A stretch of 64,000 nt of DNA from Paenibacillus mucilaginosus 3016 (GCF_000250655.1 NC_016935.1:182501-246500), one strand, 5' to 3'; numbered from the stretch's first letter, positions 52,081 to 60,989 are shown. Made by a program: numbers and translations. The notes: generated by a model not told the origin, from the sequence alone.

Positions 52081-52608
52081 ATGAATCTTTTTGAAGTATT
52101 TAAAGATGCGATCAAGCCTTTCCTGGACGGAGAGAAGCCGCCTCTCAATGTGGGGGAGGTGATGAACCTGTGGTTCTACACCACAGCGACGGAACAAACA
52201 ATGCGCGGGGAGCAGGTGTCCTACAATATTGTACAGGAGCCTGAGCTTAAAGAAATGCTGCGGGTGGTCATCCACGATGTGCACGGCCCGATCATGGAAG
52301 AGGTCACGGAGTTCATGAGGGCGGAAGGCGTCCCGCTGCCTTCGATGACCCCGGACAAAACGATCGGGGATTTCCGAGAGCTTCCCGAAGGCGCCCATCT
52401 GTCGGACGAGGAAGTGGCGAACCTGCTCAGCTTCAACATTGTTCTCGGCATCAATTATGCCTGCCGGGGAATGACGGAAGCGGTCCGGCCGGATGTCGCC
52501 GCGATGTTCGTCAAGTTTCAGATGCGGAAGATGACCTATGCGGTCAGCCTGAGAGAGTTTTTGATGCGCAAAGGGTGGTTGAAGGTGCCTCCCGTTTACA
52601 AGCCGTAA
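52081..52608 (+). CDS. DUF3231-family protein
   Basis: Protein of 175 residues resembling the DUF3231 family of Bacillus and Paenibacillus, probably helical (VGEVMNLWFYTTATEQTMRG, NIVLGINYACRGMTEAVRPD). Several conserved Glu and His suggest a ferritin-like fold, but function is unknown. The ATG at 52081 has TGGAGTG upstream; an ATG at 52063 is possible. It lies 80 bases after the oxidoreductase gene and ends at a terminator, so it may share that transcript. Confidence 0.7.
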   Translation: MNLFEVFKDAIKPFLDGEKPPLNVGEVMNLWFYTTATEQTMRGEQVSYNIVQEPELKEMLRVVIHDVHGPIMEEVTEFMRAEGVPLPSMTPDKTIGDFRELPEGAHLSDEEVANLLSFNIVLGINYACRGMTEAVRPDVAAMFVKFQMRKMTYAVSLREFLMRKGWLKVPPVYKP

Positions 52609-52631
52609 AATGGAAGCTGTACCGCATGTGT

Positions 52632-52665
52632 GAGCACCAAGCCGGTAAGGGGCTTGGTGCTCTTT
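52632..52665 (+). terminator. Rho-independent terminator
   Basis: GAGCACCAAGCC/GGCTTGGTGCTC perfect 12-base stem, followed by TTTGG. Confidence 0.8.
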
Positions 52666-52697
52666 GGCTGTTTCGGCAGCAGGGGCGGCAGTGAGGT

Positions 52698-52943
52698 TTA
52701 ACTCTTGGGAAGACGCCCGGTGGCCAGGATTAACCCGTAGGCCCAGAGCAGCCATCCGGCCAGCAGAGGAATACCCTCTGGAGGAAGTGAGGGGAAGACG
52801 TAAGAATGGAAAGCGAGAGAAAAGATATCCAGGAACATGCCGGGCAGCGCGATCCGGACGGACATTCGAATGCGGCCGCCGGAAGGGACTCCGAGAAGGG
52901 CATACAAGGGGAAGATGCAGCCATAGAACCAATCCCCAGACAA
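52698..52943 (-). CDS. small membrane protein downstream of tetR
   Basis: Protein of 81 residues with about three hydrophobic stretches (WFYGCIFPLYALLGV, IALPGMFLDIFSLAF, LLAGWLLWAYGLILA). TTG start with GAGGGG seven bases upstream, 32 bases after the tetR stop on the same strand. No family is recognised. It is probably co-transcribed with, and controlled by, the TetR regulator. Confidence 0.55.
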   Translation of the reverse strand: MSGDWFYGCIFPLYALLGVPSGGRIRMSVRIALPGMFLDIFSLAFHSYVFPSLPPEGIPLLAGWLLWAYGLILATGRLPKS

Positions 52944-52975
52944 CGAAAATCCCCTCTCTCTTTGGAAGAACCGAG

Positions 52976-53563
52976 TTAGAGCTCAAGATTATTCACCCCG
53001 CCCGATATCGCATGAAGCAGACGCCCAAACGAGTTGAATACGGCATCCTTGGGAAAGTCCTTATCGAGCAGAGCCTGCACGGCAAGACCGTCAACCATCG
53101 CATTGATCAGAACGCCCCAGTGCTCGAGGGGGATTCCGTCGACCGGAGAGCCGTTCCACCGGGAACACAGCAGGCTGGCAAGCTGTTCATTCTCCTCACG
53201 GAGCATTGCCCCCAGGCGCTCCCGATTCGGCTCCGACTGGAAGCTCGCAGCCATGGACGTGAAGAACAACCTGTGATAGAAGGAGTCGTAGCCGCATCGA
53301 TCTTTGGCTCCCTGCAGGGCTTCCTCTATGCTTCCGCTCTCCTTATGCTGGTTCTGGGACTGCCAAGAGGCAGCGCACAGGCTTTGGGTCAATTCAAGCA
53401 TCAGCTGATCTTTCGTGCGGAAGTGGTAATAGACAGTGCCTTGACTCACCTTCGCTTCGTCCGCGATAGCCTTCAGAGTCGTTTTCTCGATCCCCTTCTC
53501 AGCTAGACAGATCCGGGCGGCTTGCAGCAGCTCCGCTTTGGAGATCAGATTGGGTCTGGCCAA
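52976..53563 (-). CDS. TetR-family transcriptional regulator
   Basis: Repressor of 195 residues. N-terminal TetR helix-turn-helix at about 25-50 (TTLKAIADEAKVSQGTVYYH, then FRTKDQL), followed by an all-helical ligand-binding domain. TTG start with AGGTGA seven bases upstream. A perfect 20-base palindrome lies just before the gene, suggesting self-regulation. Its ligand is unknown. Confidence 0.88.
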   Translation of the reverse strand: MARPNLISKAELLQAARICLAEKGIEKTTLKAIADEAKVSQGTVYYHFRTKDQLMLELTQSLCAASWQSQNQHKESGSIEEALQGAKDRCGYDSFYHRLFFTSMAASFQSEPNRERLGAMLREENEQLASLLCSRWNGSPVDGIPLEHWGVLINAMVDGLAVQALLDKDFPKDAVFNSFGRLLHAISGGVNNLEL

Positions 53564-53581
53564 TGTTCGTCACCTCTTATT

Positions 53582-53601
53582 AGTTAGTTGAACAACTAAC
53601 T
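53582..53601. promoter_or_regulatory. TetR operator
   Basis: AGTTAGTTGAACAACTAACT is a perfect 20-base inverted repeat, 18 bases before the tetR start and downstream of its promoter. Confidence 0.8.
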
Positions 53602-53617
53602 CGGAATATGAGATCAT

Positions 53618-53645
53618 TTTATAGGACCTTTCCAATCGTTGTCAA
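53618..53645 (-). promoter_or_regulatory. tetR promoter
   Basis: Minus strand -35 TTGACA (53645-53640), 16-base spacer, -10 TATAAA (53623-53618). Confidence 0.65.
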
Positions 53646-53791
53646 TTGCCGCCGGACAGGTTGGGGTTTTAACGCATTTTGTTTATTTTCACACACTCCT
53701 GAAAACGGTGAAGATTCCCACAGGTTTTGAAGGCGTTCCCTGCTATACTGATACCGCATGTATCATTTGTATCGGAGGGGTTGATCGTTAT

Positions 53792-54220
53792 ATGAGACCC
53801 GCATTTGTCCATTCCATCCAAAAGAAACTGTCCGTCACCCTGACGACGGCGCTGCTTATCTCCTCGGTGCTGCCGGCAGCGGGGGCGGCAGCGGGCCCGG
53901 ACTTCGAACCGGCGTTCAGCACGGTCACGGAATCCGATTACGGAACGGGCAGCGTCGCGCCCCCAGCGGTGCAGGCCAACGCCAAGCCGACGCCGGCAGG
54001 CGCTCCGCTTACATGGAGCCTGCTGACGAAGAATAACCGTGGTTTTGCGTCGATGCTGTACGCGACCTATCGATACGCCGATCAGCAAGCTGAGCTCGGA
54101 CGAACGGTATCTGGCGTTCATGACGTATCCGCCGGATGTCGAGCAGGCGCCGGGACGCCAAATCGTCTTGATCCGGGACCGCAGCACGGGCGGCTGCGAG
54201 CGGGTGAAGACCCCGGATGA
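53792..54220 (+). pseudogene. exported beta-propeller protein, first part (frameshifted)
   Basis: Signal peptide at 1-33 (LTTALLISSVLPAAGAAAG), then about 60 low-complexity residues. The reading frame loses sense after residue 92-93: from about 54069 the TolB/WD40-like sequence continues in the next frame. Removing one base near 54068-54072 joins YATY to DTPISKLSSDERYLAF and gives one exported protein of about 483 residues ending at 55244. The rest of this frame (to 54220) is off-frame translation. GGAGGGG lies 12 bases before the ATG. Confidence 0.7.
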
Positions 54221-55244
54221 GACCGGGTCGGTTCTCTATTTCGACATGACGCCGGATGCCCGCTATATCGCGTATACTTACGCGGATACGGTGATCAGCG
54301 GCCAAAGTAAAGTGTACCTCTATGACCGGACCACGGAAACGCTGGAGACCGTGAACGGTACAACCGGCAGGAAGGAGTTTCGCATGGAGGAAGGCGATTA
54401 CGTTTCGATCAGCGCGGACGGCCGGTATGTTGCCTTCGATACGGATGCGGAGGGGCTCGTACCCGGCGATACGAACGGGGAGCGGGATGTGTACCTTTTC
54501 GACCGGCTGGGCTCCGGCAGCAGGCTCGAGCGGATCAGTGTTCCGCTGGAGGAGGGCCGGAATCATGACAGCCGGCATCCTTCGATTAGCAGCGACGGAA
54601 ACCGGATCGTCTTGGTCTCCCAGGCGAAGCTGACCGATCTCGATGAACCTGACGGAACGGAGAGCCTGTACCTCTATGACCGTCAAGCGGCAGCGGGAAC
54701 GTATCCCAAGCGGATTGCCGAGGGGGAGACCCCATCGATCAGCGGGGACGGCCGGTATGTGGCCTTCACTACCTTCAGGGATGATCTCGTGCAGGGTGAA
54801 GATACCAACAACCGGGATGATATCTATGTCTACGACGTAACGGATGCCGTCTTCCACAGAGTATCCAAGGAAGCGGACGGAACGCAGCATACAGGCGACA
54901 GCCGGCATCCTTCGATCAGCCGCAGCGGCGCTTATGTCGCTTACGAGGTGGATTCGAGCGATAACGGGGATGAGTCGGAGTTATATGTCGCGGCCCGTCA
55001 AGGGGCAGCCTCTGCGAGGATTGAGGTACCGGAGGCGTCCGTTTCCCTCTTGCCCTCGGGCAAGAGGCCTGCGGTTGGAGATACGGGCGCTTCCGTCACC
55101 TTCTTCTCGTCCTATCTTGAGCGGATCGGCGGGGTGGAGGTCAGGTTATGGGATTACTTCGTCGCTGCGAGCGGCGCTTCTCCATCTCTGGCATCCGGTA
55201 TAGCACCTGAAGCTTCGGATCTGGTGGGGCAGAATCAGCGGTGA
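54069..55244 (+). pseudogene. exported beta-propeller protein, main part (frameshifted)
   Basis: TolB/PD40-like beta-propeller of about 390 residues. Repeats recur as SSDERYLAF, TPDARYIAY, SADGRYVAF, SSDGNRIVL, SGDGRYVAF and SRSGAYVAY, each followed by a blade strand such as DVYLFDRLG or DIYVYDVTD. This is typical of exported propellers that bind other proteins or cell-wall components. It lacks its own credible start and belongs with the signal-peptide part at 53792. Confidence 0.75.
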
Positions 55245-55251
55245 AGAGCTT

Positions 55252-56082
55252 CTAAGACGACTTCTCCGCTTCTTCCCGTCCTATCCTTCCTTTGGCATGC
55301 TGTTCCGGGGTTCGGCCGACGATGGCTTTGAAGTCCTTGATAAAATGGGCCTGATCGTGATAGCCCAGCTCCATGGAGAGCTCCAAGCTGTCCGGTGGTC
55401 CGCTCTGCTCCATGGCCTCGGCTGCATTGTGGAGCCGGTACAGCTGGATGACCCACTTCGGCGTAACGCCGACATATTGATGGAACAGCCGCTGCAGTCC
55501 CCTGACGCTGAGCCCGAAGGCATCCGCGGCTTGGTCCACTCTCGTCAGGCTCCGGTCCTCCCGGATCCGGTCCACAATCCGGCCGATGAAAGGAACCTGC
55601 TCGTCCCGCGGCGGGAGCTTCGGCCGCAGAAGCGCTTCGGCCAGCTCGATCATCCGGCTTTCCTCCGGCTCCGAGAGCATGGCGTCTTCCAGCTCCCCGG
55701 CGTTTACGCCAAACACAGAACCTATGGCCAAGGGCTGGTCGGCGAGGTGGGCTGCAGGCCGGCGCGAGAAGGGATGGAAGCCGCCCGGCTTGAACTTCAC
55801 GCCAAACACACACCCCCGCCCATGGAGGGGATAAGTGAACTTTTGCTTCGAGGGCCCGAAGATGGCCGATTTCTCCCTTTCCACGACCAGGTTGACGCAA
55901 GGGTTAGGGAGAACTTCCTGCGGGTAGGTTGCCCCATCCGACACATCCCAGCGGACCACCCAATAGTGCTTGACGAAGAAGGCCAGCTCCTCTGAAGGGT
56001 CATGGCGTGTAAGCCGGAACCTGCGGCTGCCTTCCTGCATCCGCAGTACGCCCATACTGGGCCAAGGAATATTTGCGTTCAT
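55252..56082 (-). CDS. AraC-family transcriptional regulator
   Basis: Regulator of 276 residues. C-terminal double helix-turn-helix (about 165-265): VDQAADAFGLSVRGLQRLFH and LELSMELGYHDQAHFIKDFK, ending with the usual FKAIVGRTPEQ. The N-terminal domain (WPSMGVLRMQ...LPNPCVNLVVE) is a DUF6597-type sensor. It is divergent from the SRPBCC gene at 56212, which it may control. Confidence 0.85.
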   Translation of the reverse strand: MNANIPWPSMGVLRMQEGSRRFRLTRHDPSEELAFFVKHYWVVRWDVSDGATYPQEVLPNPCVNLVVEREKSAIFGPSKQKFTYPLHGRGCVFGVKFKPGGFHPFSRRPAAHLADQPLAIGSVFGVNAGELEDAMLSEPEESRMIELAEALLRPKLPPRDEQVPFIGRIVDRIREDRSLTRVDQAADAFGLSVRGLQRLFHQYVGVTPKWVIQLYRLHNAAEAMEQSGPPDSLELSMELGYHDQAHFIKDFKAIVGRTPEQHAKGRIGREEAEKSS

Positions 56083-56211
56083 GCGATCACTCCTGTGGTT
56101 TGGATGACATGGGATGCAGGCTTGTCGCGTTTTTACAATACTTGGATGACCTGCAGCGTTATACTCATAGTATCACAATTCCATCTTCATAGAATCAAGG
56201 AGAGATCGATC

Positions 56212-56670
56212 ATGGACAGAGAAGCCCTGAAATACGAATTTTATATCGGAGCGGGAGTGGAGGAGGTCTGGAACGCCTTCATCTCACCGGAAGGAACTCG
56301 CAAGACTTTCTTCGGCTGTGTGCTGCAGTCCACCTTCGAGCAAGGAGCCCCGTTCCAGTACGTCGGGCCGGGCCAGGAGGGGGATGAGACGGTCCATGTC
56401 TATGGGACGATTCTGAACTACGAGCCGCTCAAGGAGATCAGCTACCTTGAGCATCCCGGTGCATCGTATCAGGACAACCATGCGGAACTCGAATCCAGGG
56501 TTACCTTCACGCTGGATACCGTCGGCGCTTGTACCAAACTGACGCTGGTCAACGACGGCTGGACCCCGGGTCATCCTTCATATGAGAATGCGAAGAGCCA
56601 TTGGTGGATGATTCTCAGCAACATCAAGACGGTGGCCGAAACGGGAAAAGCTCTCGATTTCGGATGGTAG
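56212..56670 (+). CDS. SRPBCC/AHSA1-family protein
   Basis: Protein of 152 residues of the START-like SRPBCC superfamily: YEFYIGAGVEEVWNAFISPE at the start, ESRVTFTLDTVGACTKLTLV in the middle, and the C-terminal helix with SHWWMILSNIKTVAETG. These form a hydrophobic pocket; no enzyme activity can be assigned. AAGGAG nine bases before the ATG. Divergent from the AraC-type gene. Confidence 0.8.
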   Translation: MDREALKYEFYIGAGVEEVWNAFISPEGTRKTFFGCVLQSTFEQGAPFQYVGPGQEGDETVHVYGTILNYEPLKEISYLEHPGASYQDNHAELESRVTFTLDTVGACTKLTLVNDGWTPGHPSYENAKSHWWMILSNIKTVAETGKALDFGW

Positions 56671-56674
56671 AAGA

Positions 56675-56698
56675 AGCGCCCGGCGGGGCGCTTTTTTT
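56675..56698 (+). terminator. Rho-independent terminator
   Basis: GCGCCC/GGGCGC stem, four-base loop, TTTTTTT. Confidence 0.9.
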
Positions 56699-56894
56699 GT
56701 TGCGGGTTTTTTATTGCGCAATATTTAGGAAGGCGGAGCGGTCTGCTCCCTTGCAAGGGAGCAGGAATGGATACGATACGGGAGCATTCGGGCGAATGTT
56801 TTTGAATCGGCGGGGAGAAGGCGGCTCATAGAGGATTAGGGGCCATTACCGCTTCTGAGCTCCCATAGACCGGTTTCCCCTGAAAAACCATGTT

Positions 56895-56903
56895 TGCTAT
56901 ACT
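56895..56903 (+). promoter_or_regulatory. extended -10 promoter of the small ORF
   Basis: TGCTATACT fits the extended -10 pattern. Transcription would start near 56910, so an ATG at 56890 could not be the start codon of the following gene. Confidence 0.5.
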
Positions 56904-56949
56904 AAACGGGACCGATTTTCAAAATACAGATGAGCAGGGAGCTGACGAT

Positions 56950-57123
56950 GTGACTTATACGGAATTGTTGGAACGCCGGAGCGAGATCCTCAAGCGACAC
57001 CTGGGCAGCTTAATTCTTAAGGATAATCAATACGGGCTGAACGAGCGGGAGAGCTGTATGTTCAGGGATCTGGTCAAAGAACTGCACCGCAACAAGTATG
57101 AATGGAACGAGAGCATGAAATAA
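56950..57123 (+). CDS. small hypothetical protein, 57 residues
   Basis: Charged, helical small protein (TYTELLERRSEILKRHLGSL, then LNERESCMFRDLVKELHRNK). GTG start with GGGAG seven bases upstream, downstream of an extended -10 promoter, and followed by a hairpin. No family recognised. Confidence 0.55.
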   Translation: MTYTELLERRSEILKRHLGSLILKDNQYGLNERESCMFRDLVKELHRNKYEWNESMK

Positions 57124-57170
57124 AAGGTGTGCATAGGGGGTTCCATACCCACTATATATATAAGTAAGAA

Positions 57171-57201
57171 GAGGGGCATCCATAGAGGGGTGCTCCTTTT
57201 T
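57171..57201 (+). terminator. probable terminator
   Basis: GGGGCATCC/GGGTGCTCC stem (two wobble or imperfect pairs) followed by TTTTT. Confidence 0.6.
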
Positions 57202-57254
57202 GCATAAGAAAGACCCGAATTTTCATTCGGTCCTGCGGCGGGTAATCTACTCTA

Positions 57255-57283
57255 TTGACGTGGTAAAGCAAGTAAGCTACAAT
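57255..57283 (+). promoter_or_regulatory. promoter of the PiT-type permease
   Basis: -35 TTGACG, 17-base spacer, -10 TACAAT, 64 bases before the start codon. No S-box riboswitch fits in the short leader. Confidence 0.65.
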
Positions 57284-57347
57284 GACCAAAAATTCTACAT
57301 GGCATACCGATGATTACAAAACGGACGATTTGGCGAAAGAGATGTGA

Positions 57348-58442
57348 ATGGTGATGTGGGTTACATGGATCGCGATTGGTATAGCTTTGTTCTTTGCCGC
57401 CAATATCGGAGCCAGCGGTGCGGCTGCCTCCATGGGCGTGGCTTACGGCAGCGGAGCGGTATCCCGGAAGATGGCGGCGCTGAGTCTTGTGGCCGTAGGT
57501 GTATTCCTGGGGGCCTATCTGGGTGGTGGAGAAGTAGTGAAGACTCTGGGGTCGGGAATCATTCCCCCGAAGCTGCTGACCGTTGAACTGGTTATTATCA
57601 TCCTGCTCTCGGCGACGCTGACTCTCTTCGGAGCCAACCTGCTCGGCATCCCCTTGTCAACCAGTGAGGTGACCGTTGGGGCGGTCGTCGGGGTGGGCAT
57701 TGCTTATGAGACGGTATTCGTCCAGAAGCTGCTTGTGATCGTATCGTTCTGGGTCATTCTTCCGGTGGTGGCATTCACGCTGGCCTGGGGGATGGGGCAT
57801 GTGATCCGCAGACTGGAGCGACGGGATGCCAGGTGGAGGGGCGAGGGGGAAGGCTGGTGGACAAAAGGGCTGATGTGGCTGGTGCTGGCTGCCGGTTTTA
57901 CGGAAGCGTTCTCGGCCGGTATGAACAACGTAGCCAATGCGGTGGGACCGCTGGTGGGAGCCGGCCTGCTCGGTACCGAGGAGGGGATATTCTGGGGCGG
58001 CCTGTTCGTTGCGCTGGGGGCCTTGGTGCTTGGGGGCAAGGTGCTGGAGACCAACGGCAAGAAGATTACCCGGATGTCGCTCCTGCAGGGAACGGCGATC
58101 TCCGGCACCGGCGGCACGCTCGTCATCATCTCCTCGCTGTACGGTATCCCTGTGCCGCTGACCCAGATTACGACGACGGCCATTCTGGGCATGGGCTCGG
58201 CCGAACACGGCTTCCGGCTGTGGCAGAAGGGCATTGTGCTTAAGATTCTTAAAGTATGGCTCGTTTCTCCTCTCCTGTCGATGACCGTTTCGTTCACCTT
58301 GGTGAAGCTATTCATCGAACCGGCGCCTTACCTGATCGTGGTCATGGTGGCGGTGCTGATCTCCTTGATCGGATTGAAGAGCCTGTACGATACGGAGCAA
58401 GCGGAAAGACGCGCGATGAACGAAGAAGGCGCGGGCATATAA
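57348..58442 (+). CDS. PiT-family anion permease, CysP-like
   Basis: Membrane protein of 364 residues with about nine hydrophobic segments, two halves related to each other (AANIGASGAAASMGVAYGSG near 18-37 and AGMNNVANAVGPLVGAGLLG near 188-207), as in phosphate/sulfate permeases of the PiT family. The NIGASGAA form of the first repeat resembles, from memory, Bacillus CysP, a sulfate permease; phosphate cannot be excluded. No cys genes are adjacent. The ATG at 57348 has only AAAGAG upstream. Confidence 0.8.
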   Translation: MVMWVTWIAIGIALFFAANIGASGAAASMGVAYGSGAVSRKMAALSLVAVGVFLGAYLGGGEVVKTLGSGIIPPKLLTVELVIIILLSATLTLFGANLLGIPLSTSEVTVGAVVGVGIAYETVFVQKLLVIVSFWVILPVVAFTLAWGMGHVIRRLERRDARWRGEGEGWWTKGLMWLVLAAGFTEAFSAGMNNVANAVGPLVGAGLLGTEEGIFWGGLFVALGALVLGGKVLETNGKKITRMSLLQGTAISGTGGTLVIISSLYGIPVPLTQITTTAILGMGSAEHGFRLWQKGIVLKILKVWLVSPLLSMTVSFTLVKLFIEPAPYLIVVMVAVLISLIGLKSLYDTEQAERRAMNEEGAGI

Positions 58443-58513
58443 GCAAGGATGCAATGAAGGCCTATCCTCTTGGAGGATGGGCCTTTGTGTGTTTCTCTCT
58501 TGAACATACCGTG

Positions 58514-59803
58514 CTAAGAGGCTTGGGAAGCGGAGCGGGAACGGGAAGCTTTCGCTGCACGCACTCTGCTTACCAGCCAGTAGACCAGGACGATGACTAT
58601 CGGATACAGCATAGCCCAGCCTACGAAAGGGAAGACGGTTAAGGTACAGGCGAAGGACAGCGTGCTGACGCGTTTTCCCCAACGGCTTCCCCGGAGCAGC
58701 TTCATTCCCGCGGCGCAGCCCCCGAGGTAGGTCAGGATGAACGTGGCGTTCGGAAATTGGATGAGCTCCGCGAGCGACACGGCACCGCTCCCGTACAGGG
58801 TGAGGACGGCGGCCGCCGTGATTGCAAGGAAGCCGAGTCCCCCCGTGGGCGTGCCGAATCTGGCGGAGAGGCCGCCCATCCACCGCGGAGCCTCTCCTTC
58901 GCGTGCCAATGCGTAGGCAAGCCTGGAAGAGGCACCCGCATAGGCGATGATCGTGGCCGTGCAGATGAAAATCCCGGTGATGCCGGAGATCCAGGCGCCC
59001 GCGGGACCCAGCAGCCGGAGTATCACCCAGACCAGGGAGGCATCGGAGGCGGCACCCCGGTAGCTTCCCGTTCCTACGACGGCGAAGGCGGTCAGGAAAT
59101 ACAGGACTCCCACGATCAGAGCGGCGGCCGTGACTCCTTGGATGGCGGCCTTCTTCGGTTCTTGGAATTCCTCGGACAGATGGGATACGGCTTCCCAGCC
59201 GATAAAGCACCAGAAGAGGATCGCCGCAGCCTGCCCTACGCTGACCCAGCCGTGGGGGAGGAAGGGGGTCAGATTACCGGCTTGAATATGAGGCTGGGCC
59301 CCGGCGATGGCGAGAATCAGCACGGCAAGAATGGCGAGAACCACGATCAGCTGCAGCTGTCCGGCAATCTTCATCCCCACATAGTTGACGAGCAGCGCCA
59401 GAACCAGCATGCCGGCGGCGATGGCGATCTTGGCCTGCTCCCCCCAGCCCAAGGCTGCGGTCATATAGCCCGCGCCGGTCAAGGCGGCAACGGGGGCTCC
59501 GATCGGTACCGACATGAGGAAGAACCAGCCGGTCAGAGTACCTGCTCTTCTGCCGTAGGCCAGGGTAACAAAGTGCGACACTCCGCCGGCATTCGGATAT
59601 TGGGCGGATAGGAGTCCCATCGACCAGGCGAGGGGGAAGATCAGCAGGGCCATCAGCCCCCAGGCCAGCAGAGATGCAGGTCCTGCAATCTCTGCGGCCA
59701 ATCCCGGAACAATGAGGATGCCGGAGCCGAGGACGGCACCGATATAGAGAGCTACGGCCTGCGGCAGGCCGATCGTGCGCTGAAGTCCGCCGGATGAGTT
59801 CAT
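58514..59803 (-). CDS. APC-superfamily permease, YjeH-like
   Basis: Membrane protein of 429 residues with about 12 hydrophobic segments. The first helix carries the APC motif GAVLGSGILIVPG, followed by AEIAGPASLLAW and YPNAGGVSHFV, close to YjeH, a methionine and branched-chain amino acid exporter of Escherichia coli. The ATG at 59803 has GGAAGG upstream. Divergent from a LysR regulator with ATCGGT-type sites between them, so probably induced by an amino acid; the substrate is inference. Confidence 0.82.
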   Translation of the reverse strand: MNSSGGLQRTIGLPQAVALYIGAVLGSGILIVPGLAAEIAGPASLLAWGLMALLIFPLAWSMGLLSAQYPNAGGVSHFVTLAYGRRAGTLTGWFFLMSVPIGAPVAALTGAGYMTAALGWGEQAKIAIAAGMLVLALLVNYVGMKIAGQLQLIVVLAILAVLILAIAGAQPHIQAGNLTPFLPHGWVSVGQAAAILFWCFIGWEAVSHLSEEFQEPKKAAIQGVTAAALIVGVLYFLTAFAVVGTGSYRGAASDASLVWVILRLLGPAGAWISGITGIFICTATIIAYAGASSRLAYALAREGEAPRWMGGLSARFGTPTGGLGFLAITAAAVLTLYGSGAVSLAELIQFPNATFILTYLGGCAAGMKLLRGSRWGKRVSTLSFACTLTVFPFVGWAMLYPIVIVLVYWLVSRVRAAKASRSRSASQAS

Positions 59804-59844
59804 AGGAATCCTTCCTTTCACTATATTGCAGTTTCATTCATGGT

Positions 59845-59907
59845 ACCCGATAATGAGATCATCGGTAAAACGGAATATCACGATTATTTTCATCGGTATA
59901 ACCGATG
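59845..59907. promoter_or_regulatory. LysR binding region between divergent genes
   Basis: CATCGGT-ATA-ACCGATG at 59891-59907 is a perfect inverted repeat containing the LysR T-N11-A pattern. A looser pair ACCCGAT/ATCGGT lies at 59845-59866. It can serve both the LysR gene and the divergent permease. Confidence 0.7.
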
Positions 59908-59921
59908 AGAGAGGGGGACGT

Positions 59922-60827
59922 ATGGAATCCCGATACTTGTTTACGTTTCTGGTCGTCGTGGAGATGGGCTCTTTCACCCGGGCTGCCGCCCATCTCGGGT
60001 ATGCGCAGTCCAGTGTCACCGCGCAGATTCAGGCGCTGGAGGCCGAATTGGAGGCTCCGCTGTTCGACCGGATCGGCAAAAAGATTCTGATCACGGACGC
60101 GGGCCGGCGCCTGCTTCCCTATGCCCAGGAGATCTCAAGGCTGCATACGCTGGCGAAGGATGCGCTCCGTTCGGACGCCGAGCTGGCCGGTACGCTGGCG
60201 ATCGGGGCTCCCGAATCGCTTGCCGCGTTCCGCCTGCCGGAGATTCTCAGGGAATACCGCGAGCGCTATCCTAAGGTGAAGATCACGCTGAAGCCGGGGG
60301 TCTGCTGGACGCTTCGGGACCTGACCCGCTCGGGAGAACTCGACCTGACGTTTTTGCTGCAGCCGGAGACCGAGGACAAGGATCTGTTCATCCGGACGCT
60401 GGTGCAGGAGAGGATGGCCCTGGTCGCTCCTCCCGCGCATCCCTTGGCTGCCAGCCAGCGGGTGGAGCCTCTGGACCTGCAGGGCGAAACGATTCTGCAT
60501 ACCGAGCCGGGCTGTACTTACCGGGCGATGTTCGAGCAGCACCTGCATCACCACGGTGTTTTCCCGGACCCCGATCTCGAGTTCTACAGCATCGAGACGA
60601 TCAAGAACTGCGTGATGTCGGGGCTTGGGCTTTCCTTCCTGCCGTGGATTACGGTGAGAAATGAAATCCGCGAGGGCAAGCTCGCGGGACTCGCGTGGGA
60701 CGACCGGCCGCAGCGGCCGGCCACCCAGATCGCTTATCATACAAAAAAGTGGCGGTCCCCGGCGCTTCATGAGTTTCTCGCTTTGGTGGATAAGCATGCG
60801 GAGCGGTGGCGTAAAGAGCTGGAATAA
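59922..60827 (+). CDS. LysR-family transcriptional regulator
   Basis: Regulator of 301 residues: N-terminal winged helix-turn-helix (about 1-60; GSFTRAAAHLGYAQSSVTAQ then QALEAELEAPLFDR), then the LysR substrate-binding domain (from about 90). GAGGGGG before the ATG at 59922. It is divergent from the YjeH-like permease, which is its likely target. Confidence 0.9.
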   Translation: MESRYLFTFLVVVEMGSFTRAAAHLGYAQSSVTAQIQALEAELEAPLFDRIGKKILITDAGRRLLPYAQEISRLHTLAKDALRSDAELAGTLAIGAPESLAAFRLPEILREYRERYPKVKITLKPGVCWTLRDLTRSGELDLTFLLQPETEDKDLFIRTLVQERMALVAPPAHPLAASQRVEPLDLQGETILHTEPGCTYRAMFEQHLHHHGVFPDPDLEFYSIETIKNCVMSGLGLSFLPWITVRNEIREGKLAGLAWDDRPQRPATQIAYHTKKWRSPALHEFLALVDKHAERWRKELE

Positions 60828-60879
60828 GAGGGGCAGGCGGGAGGAAGATTTCGTCTTAAAATATTCACTAATAAATCTC

Positions 60880-60908
60880 TTGTAAATCCCATAAGCCGGG
60901 CATACAAT
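60880..60908 (+). promoter_or_regulatory. promoter of the efe operon
   Basis: -35 TTGTAA, 17-base spacer, -10 TACAAT; the last base of the -10 is the first base of a Fur box. Confidence 0.75.
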
Positions 60909-60922
60909 GATAATTATTATCA
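60908..60922. promoter_or_regulatory. Fur box 1
   Basis: TGATAATTATTATCA is an exact match to the 7-1-7 Bacillus Fur consensus TGATAATNATTATCA, touching the -10 of the efe promoter. Confidence 0.9.
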
Positions 60923-60931
60923 GTTAAAGAA

Positions 60932-60950
60932 GATAATGAGAATCATTATC
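60932..60950. promoter_or_regulatory. Fur box 2
   Basis: GATAATGAGAATCATTATC differs at one base from the classic 19-base Fur box. Nine bases after box 1. Confidence 0.88.
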
Positions 60951-60989
60951 GTGTGAATAAGTATCCTATATATGACAAGGGGTTGTTTT

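Noticed and set aside
57124-57347. S-box riboswitch before the CysP-like permease
   Set aside because: The leader after the promoter is only about 55 bases, too short, and no S-box motifs are present.
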